Below are positions 1 to 12,500 of a DNA stretch of 64,000 bases, one piece after another. The stretch's first letter is position 1. Every line of letters begins with the position of its first letter. Location of the stretch: positions 9,802,001 through 9,866,000 of the forward strand of contig NC_091006.1 in NCBI RefSeq assembly GCF_041146395.1, given 5' to 3'. This DNA is from Eulemur rufifrons (Eukaryota > Chordata > Mammalia > Primates > Lemuridae). The translations under genes and the position numbers were made by a program. The notes beneath the pieces were generated by a model. The model saw only the letters and a list, made by a program, of their open reading frames with translations. It did no database searches and was not told the origin of the DNA.

Positions 1-640
1 AAGTCACTGTGATTTTAGGTGAGTTAGTCAGCCCCTGTGCACCCCTGGGAAATGAGCCGGGTCATACCTTCCCCTTGAGGTTGCTGGAAGAATTCAGTTC
101 AACAATTTTAAAAGGGCTGGTGCTGTGTCTGGCATATAGTAGGTGTTGAATAAACGCCAGCTAATAGTTTAAGCAATATAATTATTAATTTGAGGAAGAA
201 ATAATGGGCCTGGACAGTAAGAAGGGTGAGAAAAAGGAGCTTTTCCGGCTTATCCTTCCAGATTCTAAAATCCAGGATACAATATGAGCAAGGTCCTGAT
301 AAAGACATTCTGAACGTGCCTCCAGGACATCCTGGATACCAAGAATAATTGAATAACTACCGTTATTCATTGAGCACCTACGATGTACCAGGCACTGTTA
401 TGAACACTCATGTCCACGTCCCCTCTGCTCTGGGGCACGCACTGTTATTAACATCCCTATTTTACCGAGCTGATAGTCACAGAGTCTGGGAGAGAAGCCA
501 GGAGGCCGGCAGGAGGCGCGGCCCTTCCTACCAGATGACCTTTGGTCACGGCTTGCCTTTGATGTGGATGACAGGGCCGGGGAAATTCTGCCCCTCCTTT
601 CATCTCATTGTTCTCCCCGCGGGGATTGTGGGCTGAGGGG
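1..640. other. Intergenic DNA upstream of IGSF23
   Basis: No exon is recognisable here. Short fossils of L2/MIR type are visible, such as the 'ggcatatagtaggtgttgaataaa' tail near 131 and a 'gagcacctacgatgtaccaggcactgtt' stretch near 371. The open frames in this part have no recognisable domain or splice context. Confidence 0.5.
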
Positions 641-691
641 AGAAGAGCAAAACCTCAGAGCCGCGTCTCCAGGAACCCCGTCCCATCCTGC
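641..691 (+). other. Segment homologous to the annotated human IGSF23 N-terminus, without a start codon
   Basis: Read in the frame starting at 641, this stretch encodes RRAKPQSRVSRNPVPS. From memory, the annotated human IGSF23 protein begins with a very similar MRAKPQS...RNPVP sequence. Here the codon at the human Met position is AGA, and no in-frame ATG lies just upstream. In this species the segment is therefore probably untranslated leader or promoter DNA, and translation more likely begins at the CEACAM-type leader exon at 920. Confidence 0.55.
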
Positions 692-744
692 TTCCCACGC
701 ACACCACGGGGCCTGGAGGTGACTTCGGGGCCAAGCGCGGGAGC

Positions 745-845
745 CCGGGACGGAGGCGGGGCGGGGGCGTGGCCGGACGGTGTGGGGCGTGGCCAACGGT
801 TGAGGGGCGTGGTGTGTCTAGGGGCGGGGCCGGGGCGGGGCCAGG
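745..845 (+). promoter_or_regulatory. GC-box-rich probable IGSF23 promoter
   Basis: The stretch is strongly GC-rich and CpG-containing, with repeated Sp1/KLF-like GC boxes and 'ggggcgtgg' elements (for example 'ggggcggggccggggcgggg' near 820). No TATA box is evident. It lies about 80-170 bases upstream of the ATG at 920, so it is the natural candidate for the IGSF23 promoter. The transcription start site cannot be read from the sequence. Confidence 0.55.
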
Positions 846-919
846 TGTGCACCCTCCGTAAAACCTCACGCTTGACAAGGAGGAGACCTTCTGAGCGCGG
901 TCCCTGGACAGAACGCGGC

Positions 920-983
920 ATGGGGTGTCCTCTGGACGCCGGCTCCCGCCACAGCCCTGCCTGGAAGAAGCTGCTTTTAACAG
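920..983 (+). CDS. IGSF23: IGSF23 exon 1, signal-peptide exon
   Basis: The ATG at 920 has G at -3 and G at +4. The exon encodes [21 protein letters not shown] plus one base, then a gtgcgtg donor at 984. The 64-nt length, phase 1 and W-x-x-LLLT pattern are those of CEACAM-family leader exons. The hydrophobic core continues into exon 2. Confidence 0.75.
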
Positions 984-3900
984 GTGCGTGAGAGACAGCG
1001 ACTTCATCGCTGGTTGAGGACAAGGAGGGTGCACCCCCGGGGAGATACTCCATCCAAGTCAAAGTCGCCCCCACTCAGAGCTCGGACTCTGGTCCGCCGG
1101 AACCCACGCAGCACAGGCACCCAATCCTTGAGAGCTCTTGAACCGCCCCCACGCCCCCGCACCCAGGGGCGGTGCTATTGGCTCCGTTTACAAAGGAGGA
1201 AAGTGAGGGGCAGACGGGGATGAGGTCACCCACCCAAGCTCGCCGGGCTGGCAAGGGGCAGAATCTGAATTCGAGACTCCAACCCTGCCCCTTTCTACCA
1301 GAGCACCCTGTCTCACTCTAGCTATCCACAGCCTAACAGTAAATAAAAATAACGATAATAAAATCATAACAGCAGTCGTGAAAGGAAGTCATTGTGCCTG
1401 AGTACGTTTAGATGCCAGCCTGTTCTAAGTGCCTTCATGTCGTGACGTGTAACTTAACACAACCCTACGAGGCAGGGGCTGTATGATTCCCCTTTCACAG
1501 AGCAGGACACTAAGACTCAGAGAGGTTATGTGCCCTCCCCAGGTCACACAGCTTAGACGCAGCACAATGAAAATTTGAAGCCAGATGGTCTTGCTACCCA
1601 GACCGCACTTTCCAGAGACCACACATATCCACCTCTCAGGATAGTAAAGGAATTGCCTCCTTTTCTAGGTCTTAAAAGTCCTGTTCTGTGTAATTGTAAA
1701 ACCCCAAATTCGACCGAGTTCCAAGCTTTGCTAAATCCCCAGCTCAGGCCGGCAAGGTGGGCCTGTTCCCTGTTTCTCTCTTTCTTCCCTCCAGACCTGT
1801 TGTTTGGGACCCCTCAGGGCCCCGGGCAGAGGGGAAGAAGGAAAGATAATGAGGCGGGAAAGTTTCTACTTGGCTGCTACAGCTGTGAGGTAGAGACAAG
1901 GCCTGCTGTGTGTTGCTGGGTCTTTGGGGGTGTACTTTGGGGATTGGCTGTGCCACTGGATAAAAGAGCAACCAGCTTTTAGAAAGTGGCTTACAAAGCG
2001 TTTGCAATTGGGGGTGGAGGGGTAGGCAGGTTGTTTACAAAACATTGTTCAGAAGAAAACGAAGCAGCATGCAAAACAGCTACACATAATATAATTTCGA
2101 CTCTGTAAACACAAAATGCTACCTTGATAATAGCAAGTGCCTGGGGAGGGTGGCCCACAAGGTCGGAGATGGAGGTCAAAGGGAGAGTTTTCTTTCTTTC
2201 TTTTGTTTTTTTTTTTTTTTTTGAGACAGAGTCTTGCTCTGTCGGGGTAGAGTGCCCGTGCCCCTGGCGCCAGCCTAGCTCACAGCAACCTCAAACTCCT
2301 GGGCTCAAGTGATCCTCCTGCCTCAGCCTCCCGAGCAGCTGGGATTACAGGTGCACCCCAACACGCCTGGCTAATTTTTCTGTTTTTAGTAGAGATGGGT
2401 ATTGCTCTTGCTCGGGCTGGTCTCTAATTGAACTCCTGAGCTCAAGCGATCCTCCCACCTCGGCCTCCCACAGTGCTAGGATTACAGGCGTGAGCCACTG
2501 TGCCCAGCTGAGATTCGACTTTATGTGGTTCTAATTTTCTTCTAAGGAGAAGCAGTTGTGTGATTAAAAATTAATTTTAAAAATTACAGAAAAACCCTCA
2601 AAGGAAATGCGTCCCCTAAAATGGTTACCTTTGAATACTAGAATTAAGGTCCTAGATTTTTTTTTTTTACTGCTTTTTACTTTACTTTCCAAATTATCCT
2701 GTAATGAGGAACATGGGTTGTTTTGTGATGCTTTCTAAGACTTGCTGACTATAATTCGACTTTTTGTTTAAAAGAAATAGAAACAATAAGAGGCCATAAA
2801 GCTTGAAAAAAAAATAGTAAAAGTTTCCAAAAAGCAGCATTTGTCTCTGGGTGTCTAAGTTTTATGCTATAAAAATATATTACTCTTAGATTAAAAAAAT
2901 TTTTTTTCCATCAACTGATGAATGAATAAACAAAAATATGGTATATCCATACAGTGGAATGATATTTGGCAGTCAAAAGCGATTATAGAACTGAACAGGC
3001 TACAACACAGATGAACCCTGAAAACATTATGCTAAGGAAAAGAAGCCAGGCACAAAAGATCATATATTGTAAGGTTCCATTTACATGAAATGTTCAGAGT
3101 AGGCAAATCCATAGAGATAAAAGTAGATTATTAGCTGCCTGGGGCTGGGAGGAGTCAGGGATTAGGGTGCAGTGACTAAGAGGGGCAGGGTTTCTTTTTG
3201 GGGTGATGCAAATCTTCTAAAATCGTTAGTGGTGGTGGTTGCACAACTCTGAGTATACTGAAAGCCACTGAATTATACTCTTTCAATGAGTAAATTGATC
3301 GCTAAGAGAGATTTTAGGGGTTCTCACCACCAGAACTGATGAGTATGTGAGGTAATGTATATCTTCATTAGCTCAATTTAGCCATTCCACAATGTATATA
3401 CATATTTTAAAACATGTTGTACAGCATAAATATATACAATTTGTATTTGTCAATTTTAATATGAATTAAGTTTTTTAAAGAAAAAATAGAGGCAATGTTA
3501 TAACTTATCAGAGTGCCCAGAAAAAGTATTATCTCACACTCCTAAAATTTATCCTTTACATTGGTTATAAACTCATTACTATTTCAAAATAAAGTGGTGA
3601 GAAAATGAGGGGGGAATGAGTTAATTGTTTGGTACGTGAATTATACATCAATAAAGCTGTAAATTACATATATAATTATATATTAATATATGTGTGTGTA
3701 TACACACATTATATATCAGTAAAGGCCTCAGCTAAAGCCATGTGTGGAAAGGCAGAGCAAGGAATGTTCCGGAGACAAGGCACAGGTGGCGTGTAAGGTC
3801 CTCACGATGGCATGAGGGTGATCTGGTTGCCCCAGACAACGGGACCTGCTCAGGGAGAATGAGAGTGAGAAACAGGGTTGGGCCAGGGAAACGGATGCTT

Positions 3901-6514
3901 TCAGTATGGGACAAACTAGAAGTGCTGATACCTAGACAGACTGTCCCCGGCCCTGAAAATTCATGATCTCAGGCACTCCTGTGAAATGGTACTATTACCC
4001 TCCCTTCTTGACGAATGGGGAAACTGAGGCTCAGAGCCCAGGAATAATAAGTGGCAGAGTCAGGGTTAAGAACCCAGGTCTAGCAGCCTCCACGTGTACA
4101 GATGGAGTCATACTTTTCAACAGCTGGAATAAGGGTGGCTAAGATGCGAGGTCAGTGCTTAAGATGCCTTGGGGACACTCCCTGAAATCATTTGCTGTGT
4201 CGGAGTCAAAACGCAATCCCAGAATGCGGACTGCATGACCTGGGGTCTTCTCTTTCTGTCGTTTATTCAACAAACACTCCCCAGGTGATCACTCTATACC
4301 CAGCCTGTGTGGGATGGTGGGGGGGACACAGCAGTGACCGAGACAGCCCCAGCCCTATCTTCCCAGGGCTCACAATGCAGTGGGGAAGACAGCCCCACCC
4401 CCCAGGCAGCAGTGACCCAGAGTGGGTAGGGCTGGAACCGTGCAGGGAGAAGGGGACACCCAGAAGAGAGGGCTCAGATCTGAAGCTGGAGAGGAGGTGA
4501 CCAGGGCAGGACCTCAGAAAGATATGGCATCAGTTGTACAAATTGCATCTCGGTGCTCTTTGTTCCATAAAACTGTAAGAATGCAAGTTGTTTTCCGTCA
4601 GAGCAAAACCCCGAGCAAGGACTTGAGTGCAACACTTTATTCCTGTCATCTTGTGGCAGGAACTTCCATCACTCCATTAAGTCATTTGAGGTCCCTGTCC
4701 AAACATTATGGTATCTACTACAAAGCACACCTGAGGGCAAGGAAGTCTTTAGGAGAGGGGATGCCTGTGCAGAAACTTGAATCACAAGAAGTTAGAGAGC
4801 CGAGAGGAACAGCATTCTCGGTAGTGGGAACAGCATTGGCAAAGGCCCGGGAGCCAGAGCAACTGCAAGGAGGTCAGTCTGACTGATGCAGAGAATGAGG
4901 GGAAAGTGGGGAAAGGAGCATGGAGGGGTAGCAGGGGTGCCAAGCGAAGGCATCTGCACTGTGTCCTGAGGGCACTGGGGAGCCATTGAAGGTTTATGAG
5001 CAGGGGAGTAGAAAATTCACACCAGCTGCTGATGCAGAGATAAAATCAATGCAGGTGGGAGATGGGCAGTGAGCCCCCCACAAGGACACCAACAATTCCC
5101 AGCTCTTCACTGTGACTTGAGTCTGAGACTCAAGCTTGCCAGTGCCTCAGTTTCCCTGCCTGTAAAACAGACTAGTGCCAACCTCAGAGGTGTTGAGGGG
5201 ATCCCTGAGGTAGTGGTCGGGAGGGCTTGGCACACGGTGTCAGCTGATCACCTGGAGCTGCCCTCTCAGCCCTCTCACATCCCCTTCCAGAGCCCAGAGC
5301 GTTTGTATCTGATGATGTGCCCCTGGGAGCCGTTACCCCCGGCCACTATGTCTCATTTGTTTACCAAGAAGAAAGCTGACGTTTTAACATTTGTTCTCTA
5401 AGTGGATATCTCTGATCCTTAAAAGTAACCACGTATTATTTTGGTTTTTCAAGAGATCGTTAAAAGACATGGTTACAGTACACCCAGTACTTGCCATTGT
5501 GGAAAGAAGAATGATAAAAACGATGATAACGTTCATTGTAAATCAAGCATTTAGTCACAGTCACCTTGTTAGCACACTGTTCTAAACAGTCGCAAACATT
5601 AGAGCAGGGCTTCTCAACATCAGTGCTACTGACATTTGGGGCCGGATGATACTTTGATGTAGGGGCTGTCCTTTGCACTATACCCCCACCCCTTTGTAAT
5701 AGCCAAAGAGATTCCCAGACATTGCCAATGTCCCCTGGTGGGTAAAATCGTCCCCAGTTGAGAATCATTGGTCCTTAGATTAGAATCCTCACAAAGTCAT
5801 ATAAAGGAGATAACATTATTCCCGTTTTATTTTTTTTTTATTTATTTTTTTTTTTTTTTTGAGACAGAGTCTCACTCTGTTGCCCAGGCTAGAGTGAGTG
5901 CCGTGGCGTCAGCCTAGCTCACAGCAACCTCAAACTCCTGAGCTCGAGCGATCCTCCTGTCTCAGCCTCCCGAGTAGCTGGGACTACAGGCATGCACCAC
6001 CATGCCCAGCTAATTTTTTCTATATATATTTTTAGCTGTCCATATAATTTCTTTCTATTTTTAGTAGAGATGGGGTCTCGCTCTTGCTCAGGCTGGTCTC
6101 GAACTCCTGAGCTCAAACAATCCGCCCACCTCGGCCTCCCAGAGTGCTAGGACCGTTTTATAAATAAGGAGGAAACGGAGACTCAAGGAGGTTCAGTAAT
6201 TCCCAAGGTCACCAGAGCTAATAAGTTTCCAGATTCCGCTCTGGCAAGTCCGATTCTGGAGCCTGCACTCTGGTATAAAATGTTTTGTTTGTTTCACCAC
6301 GCTTTGTCTAACTGGTGTAAATTTATGTGTGCAAGCACACATGGGGGGGACTATTAAGAACCTAGTTTATACTCACATCTCTTTAATTCAAGTTTTAGCT
6401 AATTTTAGAATGTGCTTTACAATCCCATGGTTGACATCTCAAAGATACATAAAAAGGCCTTGACTGAAGTCTCTGTTCTGTTCCACCTACCCAGTTTCCC
6501 ACGTGACTCCCCCA

Positions 6515-6557
<43 letters not shown>

Positions 6558-9500
6558 ACCACTGGTTTTGTTTATGCTTCCAAAGTTTCTTTATGCAAAT
6601 GCAAATATATAGTCTTTTCTCCCTTTTTACACCAATGGTAACATACCACCTAGACTATTCAGCAGCTTGCATTTGTTTCTTAACCGTTTACCTTGGTGAC
6701 TTTTCCCCTCTCAGTTCACAGAGTTCATGAATTTTTGCACATTCTTTTGTGCAAAAGATGTATTATTGCATCATGTGACTGGCCCATAATTTACTTAATC
6801 AGCTCACTATTGCTGAACAGTTGGGTATTTCTAATATTTTGCTATTGTAAATAAAGTGTGGTAAATAACCCTATACCTCAGTCATTTTGTACTGTGAAAA
6901 TATATCTATAGGACAGAGTCCCTGACATTTAATTACAGGATCAAAGGATATAGGAATTTGCAATTTTGAAAGACTGACAGATTGCCCTTGACAGGGGTTG
7001 TACCAGCAAAGTGTGAGAGTTCCTGTTGCCCTCAGTGTCGCCAACACCAGTCATCAAACTTTTGGATCTTTGTCAATCTGATAGGTGAAAAGTATTACCT
7101 CAGTTTGTTTTGATTTACATTTCTCTATGAGTAGAGCTGAGCATTTTCCCTTTATCAGTGGACATTTGCATTTTCTTTTCTATGAACTTCTTACGTCCTT
7201 TGTGTATTTTTCTGTTAGGTTGCTGATATTTTTCTTATTGATTTCCAGGAACTCTTTATATATTAGTGAAATGAACTCTTTGTGATATCAGTTACAAATA
7301 ATTTTCCCTAGTATGTCATCATTCTCTTGACTTTGTGAGTGGTGCTTTTTTTAACCTTGCAGGAATTTCTTTTCACTTTTAGGTCAAAATTTTCAGTCTT
7401 TTATGGCTAGGGTGTATGTTCCTACCACATCCTTACAGAGAGAGGCAGAGAAGTGGAATGGGTAAGGGAATGGGATGTGGGACCTAACTCCAAGGGTTCA
7501 ACTCCAAGCTCCAACCAATATTGACACAGGAAAGTAGATCCCAAAACTGGGGTTCATCCTGTAGGCCAAGAGGGTTCTTGGCTTCATGCATGAAAGAATC
7601 CAAGCACAAGCCTCAAGTTAGAAAGGGAAGCAAAATTTTATTAAACAAACGTGGCAGGCCGGGCGCGGTGGCTCACGCCTGTAATCCTAGCACTCTGGGA
7701 GGCCGAGGCGGGTGGATTGCTCAAGGTCAGGAGTTCGAGACCAGCCTGAGCGAGACCCCGTCTCTACTAAAAATAGAAAGACATTATATGGACAACTAAA
7801 AATCTATATAGAAAAAATTAGCCGGGCATAGTGGCGCATGCCTGTAGTCCCAGCTACTTGGGAGGCTGAGGCAGTAGGATCGCTTAAGCCCAGGAGTCTG
7901 AGGTTGCTGTGAGCTAAGCTGACGCCACGGCACTCACTCTAGCCTGGGCAACAAAGTGAGACTCTGTCTCAACAAAAAAAAAAAAAAAAAAAAACAAACG
8001 TGGCAAGTAGGCAGAGCAGTCCCCATACATTGCTAGTGGACTTTATTTATGGCTGCCTCTTGATTACATGCCAAATAAGGGGTGGATTATTCATGAGTTT
8101 TCTGGGGAAGGGGCAGAGAGTTCCAGGAATCAGGGTCCCTCCTGCTTTTATACCATATAGGGTAACTTACAGGAGTTGTCATGGTGATTGTAAACTGTCA
8201 TGGCACTAGTGGGAGTTTCTTTTAGCATGCTAATACATTATAAGCAGGTGTAATGAGCAATAAGGGCAAGTGGAGGTTGCTTTATTTACCATCTTGGTTT
8301 CACCTGGTCTTAACCGGTTCCTCCACTCTATCCTCTTTTGTCAGACACCTCAGTTTGGGTCTTATCAAACAGGGCCTGCTGGTTTCCTATCTCAATATGA
8401 AAATTTTAATAAAAGGAAATGAGAGAAACTAACGCAAGGTGGGGGTGGGGGGAGGACACTCAACAGTACAGTTTAGTGGCTGAGCATTTTGACTGCCTGG
8501 GTGTGGATCACAGTTCTGCTGTTTGCCACCTATGACATCCTGGACAAATGTCTTAAATTCTCTGAGCCTCAGTTTCCTCATCTGTAAATGGGGTATAACA
8601 GTCATATCAGTAATGGTTGAGGCAAGAAACAGATGATCTACTCTAAGGGAGTAGTGAGGAGAGTTTAAGACAAGGACTGTTTGCAGAGGTGTAGGCAGGG
8701 CATAGGTAGAACAACATGGAATTATGCAGCACCCAGGGGCTAGCAACTTCAGGGAGTTGTTATTTCCCCCAGGCTAGTTGTTACTTCCCCCATAAGAGGA
8801 AGAGCAGGCTCGGGAACCAGAAGAGAGTAGCATATGGGGAGGGCTGCCCAGCAGGAGCTAGAAGGACACAGCTGAGCCCTGGTGACTGTGGGGGAGGGAA
8901 CTTCAGGTCTAATCATTAAGCTCACCCCCCTGCTGCCTTCCCGTCTTCTACCAACATGCCCACTGGCAGAAGCCAACCAGCAGCAAAAGGCAAGGGACCC
9001 CCAACAATGCAGCTCAGAGAAGTCAGCCTTTCAGGCAACAGAGAAGTGTGGGAAGCAGCTGTTTGCAACATCTAGAATAATATGAATGTGTGATTAGCAG
9101 GTTAGATGTGAGGAATCAATGTCCAGCACTTAGAACACTGGTGGGGCCAGGTGCAGTGGCTCATACCTATAATCCCAGAACTTTGGGAGGCCAGGGTGGG
9201 AGGATTGCTTGAGGCCAGGAATTCGAGACCAGCCTGGGCCTGAGCTATGATGGTGCTACCACACCTCAGCCTGGGTGACAGAGCAAGACCCTGTCTCCAA
9301 AAAAAAAAAAAAAAGACCATGGCAAGCTTGCAGTAGATGTTCAATTAATCAATGAATGTGCCCTGTTATTTTCTACTCTGCTTTTATCATTATCACCAAC
9401 TCTTGATGCACCAAGCACACACTCAGCGGCTTGGGAAGGGTGACTTGTTGGGCAGCATGTTGCCTTTGGTCTCATTTGCTCCCCCTGCTGTTTCTTCCTC

Positions 9501-12500
9501 CTTCCCACCTCCTCCAAGGCACCCTGCTCGCCTCCTGCACCTGCTCTGTCTCCTCCGAGCTGCCCTTCTCCGCGCAGTTGGATCCCTTGACCGAAGGGGC
9601 CAGCGTCCACCTGCCTGTCCGCGGAAGCCTGGATGGCGTCCTCACCACTTCGTGTTTCCGAGGGCATGAAGCCCAGCCCGCAGCCATGATATTCTCCCCT
9701 GAGGGCCTCCCGGGACCTGCTCACACTGGCCGGGAGATGCTGGGCACCCACGGCAGCCTGGTCATCAGAAATGTAACGGCTCAGGACTCGGGCAGCTACA
9801 CGGTGGTGCTGGAAACCAGCAGGGGACGCAGGAGTGCGACGGAGCAGATCCACGTCAGGAGTGAGTGGGGCCCCACGGTGGGTGGGACTGAGTGCTCAGA
9901 AAGCAGACCCTCTGGACCCCAGCAGGGCCCGTCAGAACACATCGTCCGCCAGTAATCAATCGCTCCCCAACAGGATACCCCAAAATTTAAAACAGCAACC
10001 ATTTATTTCACTCACAATGCTGCAGGACGGTTCTTGTGGTCAGCAGGTGGGTGCTTGGGCAACGGCTGCTCCAGAATGGCCTCATTCATATGCCTGGCAG
10101 TGGCCCGGCTGGTGGCCTGGGTGATGGGGTTGACTGGGCCACGGAGCCTGCCATCCTCCAGCAGGCTCACCCAGCAAGGGAAGAAGCGCAAGAGCAGAAG
10201 CAGCAAGGTCCCTCGAGGCCCAGGCTCAGAATTGACACGTCATCATTTCCGCCACCTTCTATTGGCCAAAGCAAGTCACATGGCCTGCCCAGCTTCTATA
10301 GGAGGGAACTAGGCTCCGCCTCTTAAAGGGGAGGAGTTATAAGGTGTTGCGGCCATTTTTTGTCGTCGACTGTGCCTTCCCACAGATATTCATGAGATAC
10401 ATGTTCACCTTCAGTTGGGAAAGGCAGAGAAGGTCTCTGGTAGCAGCCTTCAACCTCACTTATCTTTAATGAGCTATTAAGCTCTGGACTTGAACTTTCA
10501 TACCTGAATCAGAAAAACAAAGCCCTCAGGGTAACCAGACCCATCCTCCTTAGAAGGTAGTTTATAGACTATCTTAGACTGCTTGGGCTACCATAGACTG
10601 GGAGGCTTAAAAGACAGAAGTTAATTTCCTCACAGTTCTGGAGGCTGGAGTCCGAGATCAAAGTGCTGGCAGGTTGAGTTTCTTCTGAAGCGTCTGTCCT
10701 TGACTTGCAGATGGCCACCTTCTCGTTCTGTCCTCACATTTCCGCTGCGTGTGCACACCCCTGGCGTCTCTCCATTTCCCAACCTTCCTTTCTTATGAGG
10801 ACACCAGTCAGATTGGATTGGGGCCCACCCTGACAGCTTCACTTTAACTTGATCACCTCTTTAAAGACCCTATCTCTACATGCAGTCACATTCTGAGGTC
10901 CTAGGGCTTAAGGCTTCGACATATGAACTTTGGGGATTCAATACAGTCCTTAACAGAGATCATATTAGTTAGGATTCAGTTTCTGATGCTCTAACAAAGA
11001 CCCAAAGTAACAGAGTCTGAAACAAGATGAGGGTTGATTTCTCTGTCACATAATAGTCTGGCATAAACAGTGGAGGGACCATATCGTGGCTTCATGGTGC
11101 CAGGATCCAGGCTTCTAGTTGTTCCTTTATCAATAGAGTGTTGTCCTTGCCATGGGTCTGGGATGGCTCCGATCACATCTGCATTCCAACCAACACACCA
11201 GAGAAAGGAGAAAGGGAATAAAAATGACTTCCTTTTAAAGGCCAACATCGAGGTTGCACATATCCCATTGGCTGGAAGCTAGTCACGTGGCCATACTTAG
11301 TTGCAAGAGAAGCTGGAAATGTAGTCTTTATCCCACACACCGATATGCCTAGCTAAAACGTGGGGGTTTGTGACTAAAGAAAGAAGGGAAGAAGAGATGT
11401 TGGGAGCCATCCAGCAGTTTCTGCCACAGGTTGGTATTTAATGATGCCCTTGGGGTCTCACCACTTCCCCGAATGCCAATGACGTAGCCAAGTGTTTCTT
11501 TGAACCCAATGTTGTTTGGCTGCTAGATCAGCCAGGCAAGTCACCCGCTGGTCAGCCTGCACCGTGTGGGCCCCCAGCTCCACAATGCGTGTGTGGCATG
11601 TGTAGAAAAGGCGTCCATCCCCTAGGAATAGTGATATGGGCTAGGAGGGATGAGGCTTTGGGCGAAGGCTTGAGCAGGGCAGGGACACTTTGTTATCCAT
11701 TTATTCAACAAAACATCAGCACCTACCCTGTGCCTGGCCCAGTGCTGGGCAGTATTGGGGACCCAACAGTGACTAAGATAGCTCTGGCCTTGCCCTCACC
11801 TCCTTGTGCTCACGGTCCAGTGGGGGAGACAGACTCATCCCCAGATAGTGACAACCCAGAGTGGGCCGGGCTGGGTCAGGGGAACCCAGAGGGTACCTCC
11901 CTGCCCCTCAAGAAGGTCTGTGGGAGCTTCCCGGAGGAGGGGGAAATTCAGCAGTGCACAATAAAGAGCGAGTTTCTTCCACCCCGGAATTCCCAGTCTA
12001 TCACGGGAAACAGACACGAAATGAATAATTCCAAGGATAGAATCGAAGAAAGTTTCTCTGCAGATATACCATTTAAAATGATACCTGAAGCAAAATAAAA
12101 GTTAGCCAATAAAGATGGTATGGAAGGGTGTTCCAGGCAGCCGGAACAGCATGGGCAAGGGCTGGAGGGGTAAGAGCGGTGTTGGCGAGTTTGAGACATT
12201 GAGAGTTGAGCAGCGTCCAGGTTGTGGGACAGATAAGGCCATTGGCATTTCAGTGCGGCTGAAGGGGGCAGGTGGAGGTGCGGGTGAGCAGGGCCGAACT
12301 AGTGTTAGAGCAGACAGGTTAGTTAGATATGAGCGGGAGGAGGGGAGGCAAGTGAGCCGAGTAAGACAAAGGAACTTTTCATGGGACTTTGAGCCTGCTG
12401 GATGCAGAAAGGCAGGAGAGCCAAGTGCACCGCAGAGAAAGCCAGGGCAGAGACAAACAGCCCTTCCTCCATAGGGGAAAATGACAAAAGAGAGCTCGGA

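Larger units (their letters stand above)
984..9518 (+). other. IGSF23 intron 1
   Basis: About 8.5 kb with no additional Ig exon that I can recognise. It holds an antisense MIR near 1385-1555, Alus at 2203 and 5829 (antisense) and 7657 (sense), L1 3'-end fragments near 2905-3660, an antisense L2 near 4250-5030, a MER5A-like element at 5605, an antisense L1 at 6600-7420, a MIR near 8465 and an Alu-like monomer at 9144. Confidence 0.6.

Noticed and set aside
920..9860. Leader and N-domain exons as a separate gene or CEACAM22P-like pseudogene
   Set aside because: Considered seriously, but both exons are open, have good splice sites and match the phase of the IGSF23 Ig exon, and no separate downstream exons were found between 9861 and 15407.
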